Shown here piece by piece: positions 43,430 through 51,198 of a stretch of DNA of 64,000 bases (positions are counted from its first letter, which is position 1; each line of letters begins with the position of its first letter). The DNA is from JANSYA01 sp965243385. GTDB taxonomy: Bacteria; Spirochaetota; Leptospiria; Leptospirales; Leptonemataceae. The notes under the pieces were generated by a model that saw only the letters and a list, made by a program, of their open reading frames with translations, was not told where the DNA came from and made no database searches. The translations under genes and the position numbers were made by a program. The stretch spans positions 3,162,001 to 3,226,000 of the forward strand of contig CBDEUV010000002.1 in the NCBI GenBank assembly GCA_965243385.1, written 5' to 3'.

Positions 43430-43541
43430 AGGTCAGTCGAACTGCGGTCCATCTGGCCGGCAATCGATATTAGCCTGAGCGCGCCGCTCCGGCCAGCGCG
43501 AACGATCGCGTGTTCGGTCGAGCATTCCGAACAGGTTGAAC

Positions 43542-44471
43542 TCAGCGCGCGGCCAGCCATTCGCGGTCTGGATATTCCAGCAGTTTCCAGTGCGGGTTAC
43601 TGGATCGGGAGAGAATGCGTTCGTACTGAAAGGCCTGGTAGTAGGCCGCCCAGAAAGCGCGCGTGTCTTCGCTGAGACCGTCCAGATTCAGATCGTTGAG
43701 CAGTGTGTCGAAACCGCGATGGAAATGCTTCAGATAATCGTCGATCAGACGAACGTCCGGGTATACGATGTTCATGGTCAGCGTATGATAGTCGACCAAA
43801 AAGGGCCGGAAGACTTTTCCCGGAGCCCACTCGACGCCCACGCTGAACATGCGCGTGAGTTCTTCGTTCGCCTGGCTGTAGTCGATTTCGTCGAACATAT
43901 CCAGCACGCGCATCTCTTTCGTTGCGACGTGAAAGCCCTGCGCCCGGGTAATGCCGTCGAGCAGGGCATCGCGCAGGCGCACCGGTTTGAAATCGACGAC
44001 GCGCCCCTGTTCGTAATCGATATTCTCGACGGGGATCAGGCGGCTGTGAAAATAAATGCGGTCTGTGCGTACGGTCGCCGAGACGCCGCTGGAGGCGGCC
44101 TGCAGTATCTCGTCGGATGTCGCGCCGCCCAGGTACTGCGCGAGAATCTTGATCAGGAAAATATACTCGCGATCCTCGATTTTGAGGGCCCGCACGAGAT
44201 GCAGATAGTTGTTTTCCTTGATGGGCCGGGGCTCCGGCAGTACGTCGCAGCCGTGCACGAAACCCGGCACCTGCGCGACCAGCGGCGCGAGCAGGCTGCG
44301 GGCCTGTTCGATTTCAATGCCGTACAGGTTCACTGTCGGCAACACGAACTGTTCTTTGAATTGTAAATAAGGGTGATGGAAAGTGTCGATTGCGAGTACG
44401 GCGGGCTGGTTGCGATCCGGATCGATTGCCGCGAGTTCGCTCGCGAGTATTTCGGTTTCTTCAATCGTCAT
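43542..44471 (-). CDS. Hypothetical cytosolic protein
   Basis: The 309-residue product starts at ATG 44471; TTG 44483 is an alternative. There is no signal peptide or membrane segment. Well-packed hydrophobic/charged sequence is seen throughout, for example QPAVLAIDTFHHPYLQFKEQ, ALKIEDREYIFLIKILAQYL, DRIYFHSRLIPVENIDYEQG and FRPFLVDYHTLTMNIVYPDV. The C-terminal stretch is aromatic (FWAAYYQAFQYERILSRS). I do not recognise the family. It is 30 bases downstream of the small exported gene and in line with ccmB/ccmC, so it may be in the same transcript. Confidence 0.6.
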   Translation of the reverse strand: MTIEETEILASELAAIDPDRNQPAVLAIDTFHHPYLQFKEQFVLPTVNLYGIEIEQARSLLAPLVAQVPGFVHGCDVLPEPRPIKENNYLHLVRALKIEDREYIFLIKILAQYLGGATSDEILQAASSGVSATVRTDRIYFHSRLIPVENIDYEQGRVVDFKPVRLRDALLDGITRAQGFHVATKEMRVLDMFDEIDYSQANEELTRMFSVGVEWAPGKVFRPFLVDYHTLTMNIVYPDVRLIDDYLKHFHRGFDTLLNDLNLDGLSEDTRAFWAAYYQAFQYERILSRSSNPHWKLLEYPDREWLAAR

Positions 44472-44500
44472 TTTCGAACGCAAATCTCATAATCGAAGCT

Positions 44501-45016
44501 CTATTCGCCGCGATATATATCTTGAGACGAATCGGAAGCCTTCGATCCGGCGCCGGTACCGAGTAATTTTTGCAGAGCCCGCAGACTATTGCGCTGATCC
44601 ATGATTACGTAGATCAAAAAGCCCGTAAAAAGTAACAGAGTTAAACCCAGCACGTACAGCAGCGTATTCAATCGATTCTGGGCCTGGGCGTCCGCCCGTA
44701 GAGTTTCCAGGTGGCGAATTAGACCGTAGACCCGATCCACGTCCGGATTGCGGGGTCGCAGTAACGACAGGAGCTGCGTATTCAAGACTTCGGCTTCTTT
44801 GGCGTTGTACTTTTTGATGGCTTCGTTTGCATCCGCGGGCGACATATTCAGCAGGGCCCTGGCCGCGCTCAGATCCGGCTCAGGAATCGTCGGCGATTGA
44901 GCCGCGCCCGGAGCGGTGAATAGCAGCGCACAGCAGGCGACGGCGATCGCGGCCAGGCGCGCGTTTCGATTTTGTCCGGCGAGATAAGATGAGAGCGTTC
45001 TGTTATTCAGTTTCAT
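44501..45016 (-). CDS. Exported single-TM protein in the ccm cluster (CcmD-like tail)
   Basis: This 171-residue protein has a signal peptide (LAAIAVACCALLFTAPGAAQ), a helical periplasmic part (ADANEAIKKYNAKEAEVLNT ... LIRHLETLRADAQAQ), one membrane helix (LLYVLGLTLLLFTGFLIYVI), then a short charged tail (MDQRNSLRALQKLLG). The TM-plus-charged-tail end resembles CcmD, the small heme-exporter adaptor, but the exported N-terminal part is extra. The genes ccmC and ccmB lie directly upstream on the same strand. A CcmD function is only a suggestion. Confidence 0.55.
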   Translation of the reverse strand: MKLNNRTLSSYLAGQNRNARLAAIAVACCALLFTAPGAAQSPTIPEPDLSAARALLNMSPADANEAIKKYNAKEAEVLNTQLLSLLRPRNPDVDRVYGLIRHLETLRADAQAQNRLNTLLYVLGLTLLLFTGFLIYVIMDQRNSLRALQKLLGTGAGSKASDSSQDIYRGE

Positions 45017-45090
45017 TGGGTCAACTCTGACAATAGGTTAATAGCAAACGTACGAAAATTAAAAATTACGAATCAGTGCGGCGCGGAGCG

Positions 45091-45837
45091 TTACGGGGAA
45101 TCGCCCGCCTCGGCCCGGGCCCGCAAAAAGATTCGGCGAAAGTACTCCTGTCGAACGGCGATGCGCAGCAGCACCCAGAAGAGCAGGTGGTAGGCGAGCA
45201 CCGAGATCCAGAAGGTCTGTCCGATTTTCGGAGACATTTCGCTCAAGAGCGGAGGCGGATGCAGGTCGGGCTTTTCGACGATGCGTATGGCGAACCAGGT
45301 GAGCAACGCCGCAAGCGATGAGATGACAGCCATCACCGCGCTGTAGACGGCCTGCTTGCGCGGATCTTCCGTATACCAGCGCACAAGAAAATATCCAATT
45401 AACGTCATCAATAAAACGAAGAAGCTCATCAGGCGTTCGTCTGACCAGCGCCAGTACGTCCCCCATTCGATCGAACCCCACAGCATACCCGAGGGGAGCA
45501 CGCCCAGCGCGAAGAGAAAAGCGAGTCGGGCGTTCGCCAGCGACCAAACGTCGTAGCGTTCGTTGCGGGTGAAGATATACATCAGACCTGCGATCGCCGA
45601 AAAGAACGGAGCGTACAGCGCGACCCATGCGACCGGAACATGAACGTAAAAGATTCGCTGCGCCTGCCCCTGCTCGACGATGGTCGGCGGATAGGTCATG
45701 GCGAATATCGTCACCGGCAGTATTACCAGCGCGAAGGCGATAAACAGAATTTCGCGTGGAAAGCCGGTGCCGATTTTGCGAACGAAGGCTTCGATTGTCG
45801 AGCCGGCGGATGAGTGAGTACGATCGGTTGCGTGCAT
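45091..45837 (-). CDS. ccmC: Heme-handling protein CcmC (cytochrome c biogenesis)
   Basis: This 248-residue protein has six hydrophobic segments. The first periplasmic His is in RIFYVHVPVAWVALY, the tryptophan-rich WWD-type loop is GSIEWGTYWRWSDERL, and the second His lies in KPDLHPPPLLSEM. These are the heme-contacting parts of CcmC, which loads heme onto CcmE in system I cytochrome c maturation. The next gene upstream is ccmB, with 23 bases between. No ccmA, ccmE, ccmF or ccmH is in the window. Confidence 0.92.
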   Translation of the reverse strand: MHATDRTHSSAGSTIEAFVRKIGTGFPREILFIAFALVILPVTIFAMTYPPTIVEQGQAQRIFYVHVPVAWVALYAPFFSAIAGLMYIFTRNERYDVWSLANARLAFLFALGVLPSGMLWGSIEWGTYWRWSDERLMSFFVLLMTLIGYFLVRWYTEDPRKQAVYSAVMAVISSLAALLTWFAIRIVEKPDLHPPPLLSEMSPKIGQTFWISVLAYHLLFWVLLRIAVRQEYFRRIFLRARAEAGDSP

Positions 45838-45860
45838 AATTGAACGGAATATCTTCGAGA

Positions 45861-46577
45861 TTATTCTTCGGCGGCCAGCGCGTAGTACAGCAGCGAGCCC
45901 AGGCCACAGTACAGTCCGGCTGGAGCCAGTAAAGTAATGATTGTCCCCGGCGACAAGAGCGGCAATCCCTGCTGGCTTTGAGCTCCTTTCAAAACGCCGA
46001 CCGTAAGAATAAAAACCGGCAACGCCGAAGGCAAAAGCAAAAGCGGAAACAGGATCTCTTTCAGGCGACTGCCCCGTGCGATATAGGCCAGCATCACGCC
46101 GAGGGCCGCCAGGCTCAAAGCCGCCGCGGCCAGCGCCAGCAGCGGAATGCCGAAGCTCGCGAAGTCCGCCTGAATGCGACCCGTCAAAAACAGCTGGTAC
46201 AGCGGAATATAAACCGCGATGAATGCGAGCTTGGCCTGCCAGATCGCGATGACTTTGCCCAGATAATAGCCGGACGCGTCGGCCGGCGTCATGAGGGCCA
46301 CGCGCAGAGCTCCCGCTTCGGTTTCCGCGTGAATATTGCGGCCGGCCTGGATCGTCGATGCGAAGAACAGCGTGGCCAGCATAATGCCGTGCAGGTTACG
46401 AGGATCCCGAAAAACCGCGTCATCCATGGCGTAGTGGTAGATGGCGACCAGCACCAGCGCGAAGAGCAGCAGGGCCACGAAGCCCGCCGGGTTTTTCCAT
46501 TCCAGCGCCGTGTCTTTCCAGAAGATTCTCCAGAAGGTGGCGGGAAATCCGGGCGCGCGGTCGAGGCGGGTTTGCAT
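45861..46577 (-). CDS. ccmB: Heme exporter subunit CcmB
   Basis: This 238-residue protein with six hydrophobic segments fits CcmB: FWRIFWKDTALEWKNPAGF, FASTIQAGRNIHAETEAGALR, LMTPADASGYYLGKVIAIW, YIPLYQLFL and a final FPLLLLPSALPVFILTVG. CcmB is the permease half of the CcmAB ATPase, which releases holo-CcmE. Its usual ATPase partner CcmA is not next to it. It is the first gene of the minus-strand run ccmB-ccmC-44501 gene. The region upstream (46578-46785) carries no gene I can support. Confidence 0.9.
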   Translation of the reverse strand: MQTRLDRAPGFPATFWRIFWKDTALEWKNPAGFVALLLFALVLVAIYHYAMDDAVFRDPRNLHGIMLATLFFASTIQAGRNIHAETEAGALRVALMTPADASGYYLGKVIAIWQAKLAFIAVYIPLYQLFLTGRIQADFASFGIPLLALAAAALSLAALGVMLAYIARGSRLKEILFPLLLLPSALPVFILTVGVLKGAQSQQGLPLLSPGTIITLLAPAGLYCGLGSLLYYALAAEE

Positions 46578-46785
46578 GGTCGATATGGATTACGTCGTAT
46601 TTCGTCGATTCCGCTTTCCGGCCGACGGGAAATCCGAACGTCGGAACATTCAACGCGCAGGCGGGTAGCTGGCAAGATTCTTTCGCCGGCACACGCAAGG
46701 CCGCCCGCCGCGGCGCTCTGAATTCGGGCTTGCAAGGCCTAAGGCTTGCCGCATCCTGTGGCTCACCGTTCCGGTTTTTTTCTGC

Positions 46786-48648
46786 ATGGCCGCCCGCAAG
46801 AAAGCTTCTAAATCCTCAGAATCGGCGCGTGGCGGCGCCTCCCGACGTTCCACCGCGGGCAATTCGGCCGCTTCAAAAGGCGCGGAAAAAAAACAGAACG
46901 CTTCCGGATCCTCCGCTTCAGAGCCGGGCGTCGCCGGTCAGGCCATGGCCGAAGTCGACGACCTCATGCGTCGCCGCTTCGGCGTCCTCGGCCAACAGAT
47001 CCATAATATCTTTTTGCGTCTGCCGGACAGCCTGAAGATCAAACGCAACGATGCGAAATTGATGTACGCCGCCATCGACGAAGGCGCGCGTCTGAAGTCG
47101 CTGACTTACTGGCTCTTCGTCGTATCTTCCTGCGGGATCGCCACGCTGGGATTGATCATCAACAGTCCGGCTGTGATCATCGGCGCGATGCTGGTCGCCC
47201 CGCTCATGTCGCCGATCATCGGACTGGGCATGGGCATCGCGGTGAACGATACCTATCTCAGCGTGAAGTCGGTGCTGAATATCGTGGCTTCAGTCTTCGC
47301 TTCGATATTAACCGCGGCTTTGATTACAGCCATCGTTCCGATCAACGATGTTACCCCCGAGATATTGAGTCGCACCAATCCTACGCTACTCGATTTGTTT
47401 ATCGCGCTCTTCTCCGGGATCGTCGCGGCTTTGAGTTCGATTCGTTCCGGAGGCGACGAAGCGCTGAAGAGCGTCGCGCCCGGCGCGGCGATCAGCGTGG
47501 CTTTAATGCCGCCGCTCTGCGTGGTGGGCTTCGCGATGGGCATCGGCCTTAACTGGGAAATGATGTGGGGATCCTTTCTCTTGTTTTGCACGAACCTCTT
47601 CGCGATTATCATGGTGTCTTCGGTCTTTTATTATTTCGTGCTGACCGAGTACAGCCCCACTCGATTGATCAAGAGCGTGCAGGCCTCGCGGACCGCCGAC
47701 GAGTTGCTGTACCAGGATCGTCGCCTGCGGGTGCTCTGGTCGTTTTCGCCGGGTGAGGAAAGCAGCTCCGGCAAACGTTTTCTATTTCCGCTTTTACTTT
47801 TGCTGCTGATCGCCTATCCGCTGGGTATCTCGCTGTTGTACTTAAAGAAGAGCAACGACGTTCGAAGTTTCGTGTATAAGGCTTTCGAAGAGGAACAGGT
47901 CCAGGACCTGCGATTTCTGCGCGGCCCCGATACCCTGAGTATCTCGCGTACCGCGATTACCGGCGACATCTTCTTCTCGTCGGCCAAATCTCCCGGTCCG
48001 AACCTGGAGCACGAAATCGAAACGAAAATCAGCCAGGCGTTTCCCGACGTGAAGGCCGACCTCACTCTGATCCGCGTGGCCGGGGAAGCGGATCTCTCGG
48101 AGTTTCGCAAGGCGCAGGAGCTGTCCCTCGATAGTTCGCCGACCACGCTCCAGGACTCGCGCCGTCAGGCGGCCGCCTCTGAACTGGTGCGCCGCGCGCT
48201 TGCCTTAATCGTGCCGCGGTTCGCCGCGGAAATCGGCGTGGTTCTCGATGTACGCGTCGTGTTTTCCGTAAATAAAATGGACCAACTCATCGTCGACTAT
48301 GTCGGGGCGCCGATGCGACCCGAGACGACGCGCGCGGTTTCCGGCATGATTCGCGAGGCGATTCACCAGATGCAGGGCGATATTCGCTCCGTCGAATTGC
48401 GGCGGGTCGGCCCGGCCGAAGGGCAGCTGGAGTGCCGCGGAGTGACCGCCGCGGGCGTGGCGCGCGCGCAAGAGCGCCTGGAGCGGCTGGTTGAGCCGCT
48501 CAGAACGAATCCGCATATTCGACTGCGTGCTACGATGGGGCCCCGGTTGGATTTGCCGCAGTCGATCGGCGAACAGGAAGCGAAAGCGATCGAAGCGATC
48601 CGGGCCGAGAACCCGCGCTGTCTATTAACATATAAATATATTCGCTGA
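46786..48648 (+). CDS. DUF389 family membrane protein with C-terminal extension
   Basis: This 620-residue protein has a disordered Lys/Ala/Ser-rich start (about residues 1-50). The DUF389 membrane domain follows: GLIINSPAVIIGAMLVAPLM, SPIIGLGMGIAV, IVASVFASILTAALITAIVP, GGDEALKSVAPGAAISVALM and FLLFCTNLFAIIMVSSVFYY. A further TM (FLFPLLLLLLIAYPLGISLL) is followed by about 290 cytosolic or periplasmic residues, including ISQAFPDVKADLTLIRVAGE and LIVPRFAAEIGVVLDVRVVF, that resemble repeated ACT/BON-like strands. Function of DUF389 is not known. Start ATG 46786. Confidence 0.8.
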   Translation: MAARKKASKSSESARGGASRRSTAGNSAASKGAEKKQNASGSSASEPGVAGQAMAEVDDLMRRRFGVLGQQIHNIFLRLPDSLKIKRNDAKLMYAAIDEGARLKSLTYWLFVVSSCGIATLGLIINSPAVIIGAMLVAPLMSPIIGLGMGIAVNDTYLSVKSVLNIVASVFASILTAALITAIVPINDVTPEILSRTNPTLLDLFIALFSGIVAALSSIRSGGDEALKSVAPGAAISVALMPPLCVVGFAMGIGLNWEMMWGSFLLFCTNLFAIIMVSSVFYYFVLTEYSPTRLIKSVQASRTADELLYQDRRLRVLWSFSPGEESSSGKRFLFPLLLLLLIAYPLGISLLYLKKSNDVRSFVYKAFEEEQVQDLRFLRGPDTLSISRTAITGDIFFSSAKSPGPNLEHEIETKISQAFPDVKADLTLIRVAGEADLSEFRKAQELSLDSSPTTLQDSRRQAAASELVRRALALIVPRFAAEIGVVLDVRVVFSVNKMDQLIVDYVGAPMRPETTRAVSGMIREAIHQMQGDIRSVELRRVGPAEGQLECRGVTAAGVARAQERLERLVEPLRTNPHIRLRATMGPRLDLPQSIGEQEAKAIEAIRAENPRCLLTYKYIR

Positions 48649-48676
48649 ACGATTTCAGCGGCCAGGAAGAACAATC

Positions 48677-49441
48677 ATGACGGACGAAAGCAGCGAGGAT
48701 CCGACAGCGCCGAATTCTAAATACGCCGATGTGCAGGATCGCGAATCGCTGATCGAAGGTATTGAGGCCGGCCGGCGGGTCGTGTTCATGGCTTATACGC
48801 TCAGCACGATCGTCGAACGCCAGTTGGACTTTGTCATCGCCGTGCTCCTGAAGAAGTACGGCCGTTCCGAACTGCAGACCACGATCTACAGCTGCCTCAA
48901 AGAGATCGTCATCAACGCGACGAAAGCCAACGCGAAACACGTCTTTTTCGAAGAGCACGGCCTGAATATGGATCAACCGGAGCAGTACCAAAAGGGTCTG
49001 GCCATGATCAAAGAGCAGCTGTCCGAGGCCTGGATCGAGAAGTACGGATCTCTGGCGAAGGCGAAACATCTGCGGGTCAGTATCGAATTCGATCATGAAC
49101 CGAACGGCCTGCGCATCTGGGTGTTCAACGATACCGAACTCATTCCGGCCGACGAAAACCGCATTCGCGAGAAACTCGCCGAAGGCATGAACTACGAAGA
49201 CCTGCTTTCGTTTTATATGCAGATGGGCGATCAGGCCGAAGGCGAAGGCATGGGTCTGGTGATGAACCTGCTGCTGCTGAAAGGCGAGAATATAAACCCC
49301 GCCCTATTCCGGGTGGGTTTCGCCGACGGAAAAACCATGGCTCGCATTGAGATTCCATTCACGGACGATTTCGTCAGCATTCGCGGCGACAATCCCGAGG
49401 GTTTTCGCGATCGCGCCAGTATTCGCGTGGAATTCGATTGA
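48677..49441 (+). CDS. Stand-alone ATPase-like (GHKL-type) regulator
   Basis: This 254-residue protein shares with the N-terminus of the HDOD protein the motif CLKEIVINATKANAKHVFFE (about residues 73-92), a later RIWVFNDTELIPADENRIRE and the glycine motif QAEGEGMGLVMNLLLL (about 187-202). These occupy N-box and G-box places of a Bergerat-fold ATPase, but the canonical DxGxG box is not clear. No phosphoacceptor or receiver domain is attached. It has AGGAAG upstream. It follows the DUF389 gene closely and may be co-transcribed. It could be an anti-sigma-like kinase or a scaffold; this is inference. Confidence 0.65.
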   Translation: MTDESSEDPTAPNSKYADVQDRESLIEGIEAGRRVVFMAYTLSTIVERQLDFVIAVLLKKYGRSELQTTIYSCLKEIVINATKANAKHVFFEEHGLNMDQPEQYQKGLAMIKEQLSEAWIEKYGSLAKAKHLRVSIEFDHEPNGLRIWVFNDTELIPADENRIREKLAEGMNYEDLLSFYMQMGDQAEGEGMGLVMNLLLLKGENINPALFRVGFADGKTMARIEIPFTDDFVSIRGDNPEGFRDRASIRVEFD

Positions 49442-49505
49442 CGAAAAAGCCGGGCCGGCGTCCCGCTTGAGCCCAGGCTGAAATCGACCGAGGTACCACG
49501 AAGCG

Positions 49506-49982
49506 ATGAAGGAAAAACTGGCGACCGTTCGCATCATACACATGGCCCTGCTGGCGCCGCCCATATTTTTCATGGGCGTCCTGTATTTTCTACGTCAGAG
49601 CCAGCCGCCGTCCTCCGACGCCGATCCGATTCTTTTGTATGTTGCGATCGCCCTCGCGCTTGCAGCTCCGGTGATGAGCGGATTGCTTTCGCGCCAGCTT
49701 TTCGCGTCCGCGGCGAAGCGGATCAAAGAAGATCTGTCGCTCGACGAACAGGCGACCGCGCTGAGCTATCAGACGCCGAAAATCGTGCAGTGGGCGCTCC
49801 TGGAAGGGCCGGCGATGGTTCAGGGCGTGATCTTTTTTCTGACGGGCGAAATCGTGCTTTTGGGCCTGGGCGGACTGTTGCTGGCGCTTCTGGCGGTGCA
49901 GGGGCCGTCGATGGCGGATTTGCAGAAACGACTGGAGATCTCGGACAATCGGCTACGACAGATTCAGGCCGCGAGCTCCTGA
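49506..49982 (+). CDS. Four-TM membrane protein, unknown function
   Basis: This 158-residue protein has four predicted membrane helices (IIHMALLAPPIFFMGVLYFL, ILLYVAIALALAAPVMSGLL, MVQGVIFFLTGEIVLLGLGG, LLLALLAVQG) and a hydrophilic tail. It contains SYQTPKIVQWALLEGPAMVQ, as seen in small bacterial membrane proteins of unknown role. It is third in the plus-strand run after the ATPase-like gene. Confidence 0.65.
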   Translation: MKEKLATVRIIHMALLAPPIFFMGVLYFLRQSQPPSSDADPILLYVAIALALAAPVMSGLLSRQLFASAAKRIKEDLSLDEQATALSYQTPKIVQWALLEGPAMVQGVIFFLTGEIVLLGLGGLLLALLAVQGPSMADLQKRLEISDNRLRQIQAASS

Positions 49983-49992
49983 CGGGCGGCGC

Positions 49993-50040
49993 GAATCCAG
50001 ACCAGACCACGCTTTTAGAAAACAGAACGAACGTTCTGTT
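49993..50040. repeat. Direct repeat copy 1 with palindrome
   Basis: A 48-base unit (GAATCCAGACCAGACCACGC...) ends in the palindrome ACAGAACGAACGTTCTGT. A second copy starts 87 bases on, at 50080-50127. The two are about 85-90% identical by eye. Confidence 0.7.
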
Positions 50041-50079
50041 CGCCTCCCGCGTTCACCTGCCTGGCGCCGGGGGCGTCAT

Positions 50080-50127
50080 GAATTCAGGCCAGACCACGCT
50101 CTTAGAAAACAGAACGTTCGTTCTGCC
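50080..50127. repeat. Direct repeat copy 2 with palindrome
   Basis: Contains GAATTCAGGCCAGACCACGC then ACAGAACGTTCGTTCTG, with spacer TT instead of AA between the ACAGAACG arms. It lies in the convergent gap between the four-TM gene and the KAS III-like gene. Confidence 0.7.
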
Positions 50128-50157
50128 CGCGCCCGGGCGACGTTGTGAACCGGCCCG

Positions 50158-51198
50158 CTACCAGACCCAGAGCATCGCCGATACATGCAGCCCCGCGCCG
50201 GGCGCGAAAAACAGCAGGCGATCGCCCCTCTTGAGTCGCGGTGCGTCCCCATTCGGCTGCGAGCTGTCTGCGCTGGCCGTCGCATAGCGATGCAGCGTCA
50301 TCGGAATATTTACCGCCGACATGTTCCCGCATTCGCCGTACGTCGACAGCAGTCTCTCTGGAGCAATTCCAAGAGATTTCGCCCAGATCCGCGGCAGCCG
50401 CGTGCCCGGTTGATGAGCCAAAAACCAGTCCACGCTTTCCGGGGTCGTATCGGTTTCGCGCAGCAGTTGGCGCGCCGGTTCCAGGCAGGCTGACATCAAA
50501 AATTTTCCATGCGCCGGATCGGATCCAAAGCGAAAGTGGGGCAGTTCCACCTGCGCCTGTTGCTTCGCGTTTGTATCGCTTTGCTCATCTGAGGGGCCGC
50601 CGCTGGCCGAACCCGCGAATGGCGAAGGCAGCTCCAGATAGCCGAAGTGTTCACCGTGCGTGGATTCGCGGACGCCGCAAAAACCCCGGTCGGCGTTCGC
50701 TCCTGAGTCGGAGGCCGATACAATCACAGCCGCGGCCCCGTCGCCGGTCGTACTGTAGTCGGCCGTGCGATCTATGCCGCGACCGACCCAGTTCATGATC
50801 ATCAAGACCAGCACGTGCCGGGCGGATCCGCCCGCGATACGCAAGCGCGCTGCGTCCAGTCCGCTGATGAAACTCGCGCAGGCGGTATCCAGATTCCAGC
50901 AGGATGCGTTGCGCGCGCCCAGGCGGTGCAGAATCGCGTTTCCGTCCTTGGGATATTCGTAGTCGGGCATGCCGCTGAAAACGATCGCCGCGTCCAGGTC
51001 CGTCGCCTTGAGCTGGGCGCTTTCCAGAGCCTCGGTCGCCGCTCGTACCCCCATGGCGATGCTGCCGTCGCCCGGGCCGGCATGGTGACGATGGCGTGGC
51101 AGGTCGCCGCCCCGGGCGTCGGGAAAATCGGAAAGCGGTACAGGTGCTCCCGGACGGCAGTGTCCGGTGCCGCTGATCGAACAGGCCGCCGGCGTCAT
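50158..51198 (-). CDS. KAS III-like condensing enzyme (FabH/thiolase superfamily)
   Basis: This 346-residue protein shows AAIVFSGMPDYEYPKDGNAI, the nucleophile NLDTACASFISGLDAARL, GDGAAAVIVSASDSG, FLAHQPGTRLP (catalytic His) and YGECGNMSAVNIPMTL (catalytic Asn, GNxS). So the Cys-His-Asn triad is complete. KAS III-type enzymes condense an acyl-CoA with malonyl-ACP or another acyl-CoA. A Gly/Ser/Asn-rich insertion (SGGPSDEQSDTNAKQQA) is in the middle. The start ATG overlaps the thiolase stop (ATGA). Whether it makes fatty acids, olefin precursors or a polyketide is not clear. Confidence 0.82.
   Translation of the reverse strand: MTPAACSISGTGHCRPGAPVPLSDFPDARGGDLPRHRHHAGPGDGSIAMGVRAATEALESAQLKATDLDAAIVFSGMPDYEYPKDGNAILHRLGARNASCWNLDTACASFISGLDAARLRIAGGSARHVLVLMIMNWVGRGIDRTADYSTTGDGAAAVIVSASDSGANADRGFCGVRESTHGEHFGYLELPSPFAGSASGGPSDEQSDTNAKQQAQVELPHFRFGSDPAHGKFLMSACLEPARQLLRETDTTPESVDWFLAHQPGTRLPRIWAKSLGIAPERLLSTYGECGNMSAVNIPMTLHRYATASADSSQPNGDAPRLKRGDRLLFFAPGAGLHVSAMLWVW

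Noticed and set aside
46578..46785. Possible gene between ccmB and the DUF389 gene
   Set aside because: Short frames on both strands are Arg/Pro-rich without start context. I see no supportable feature there other than room for divergent promoters.
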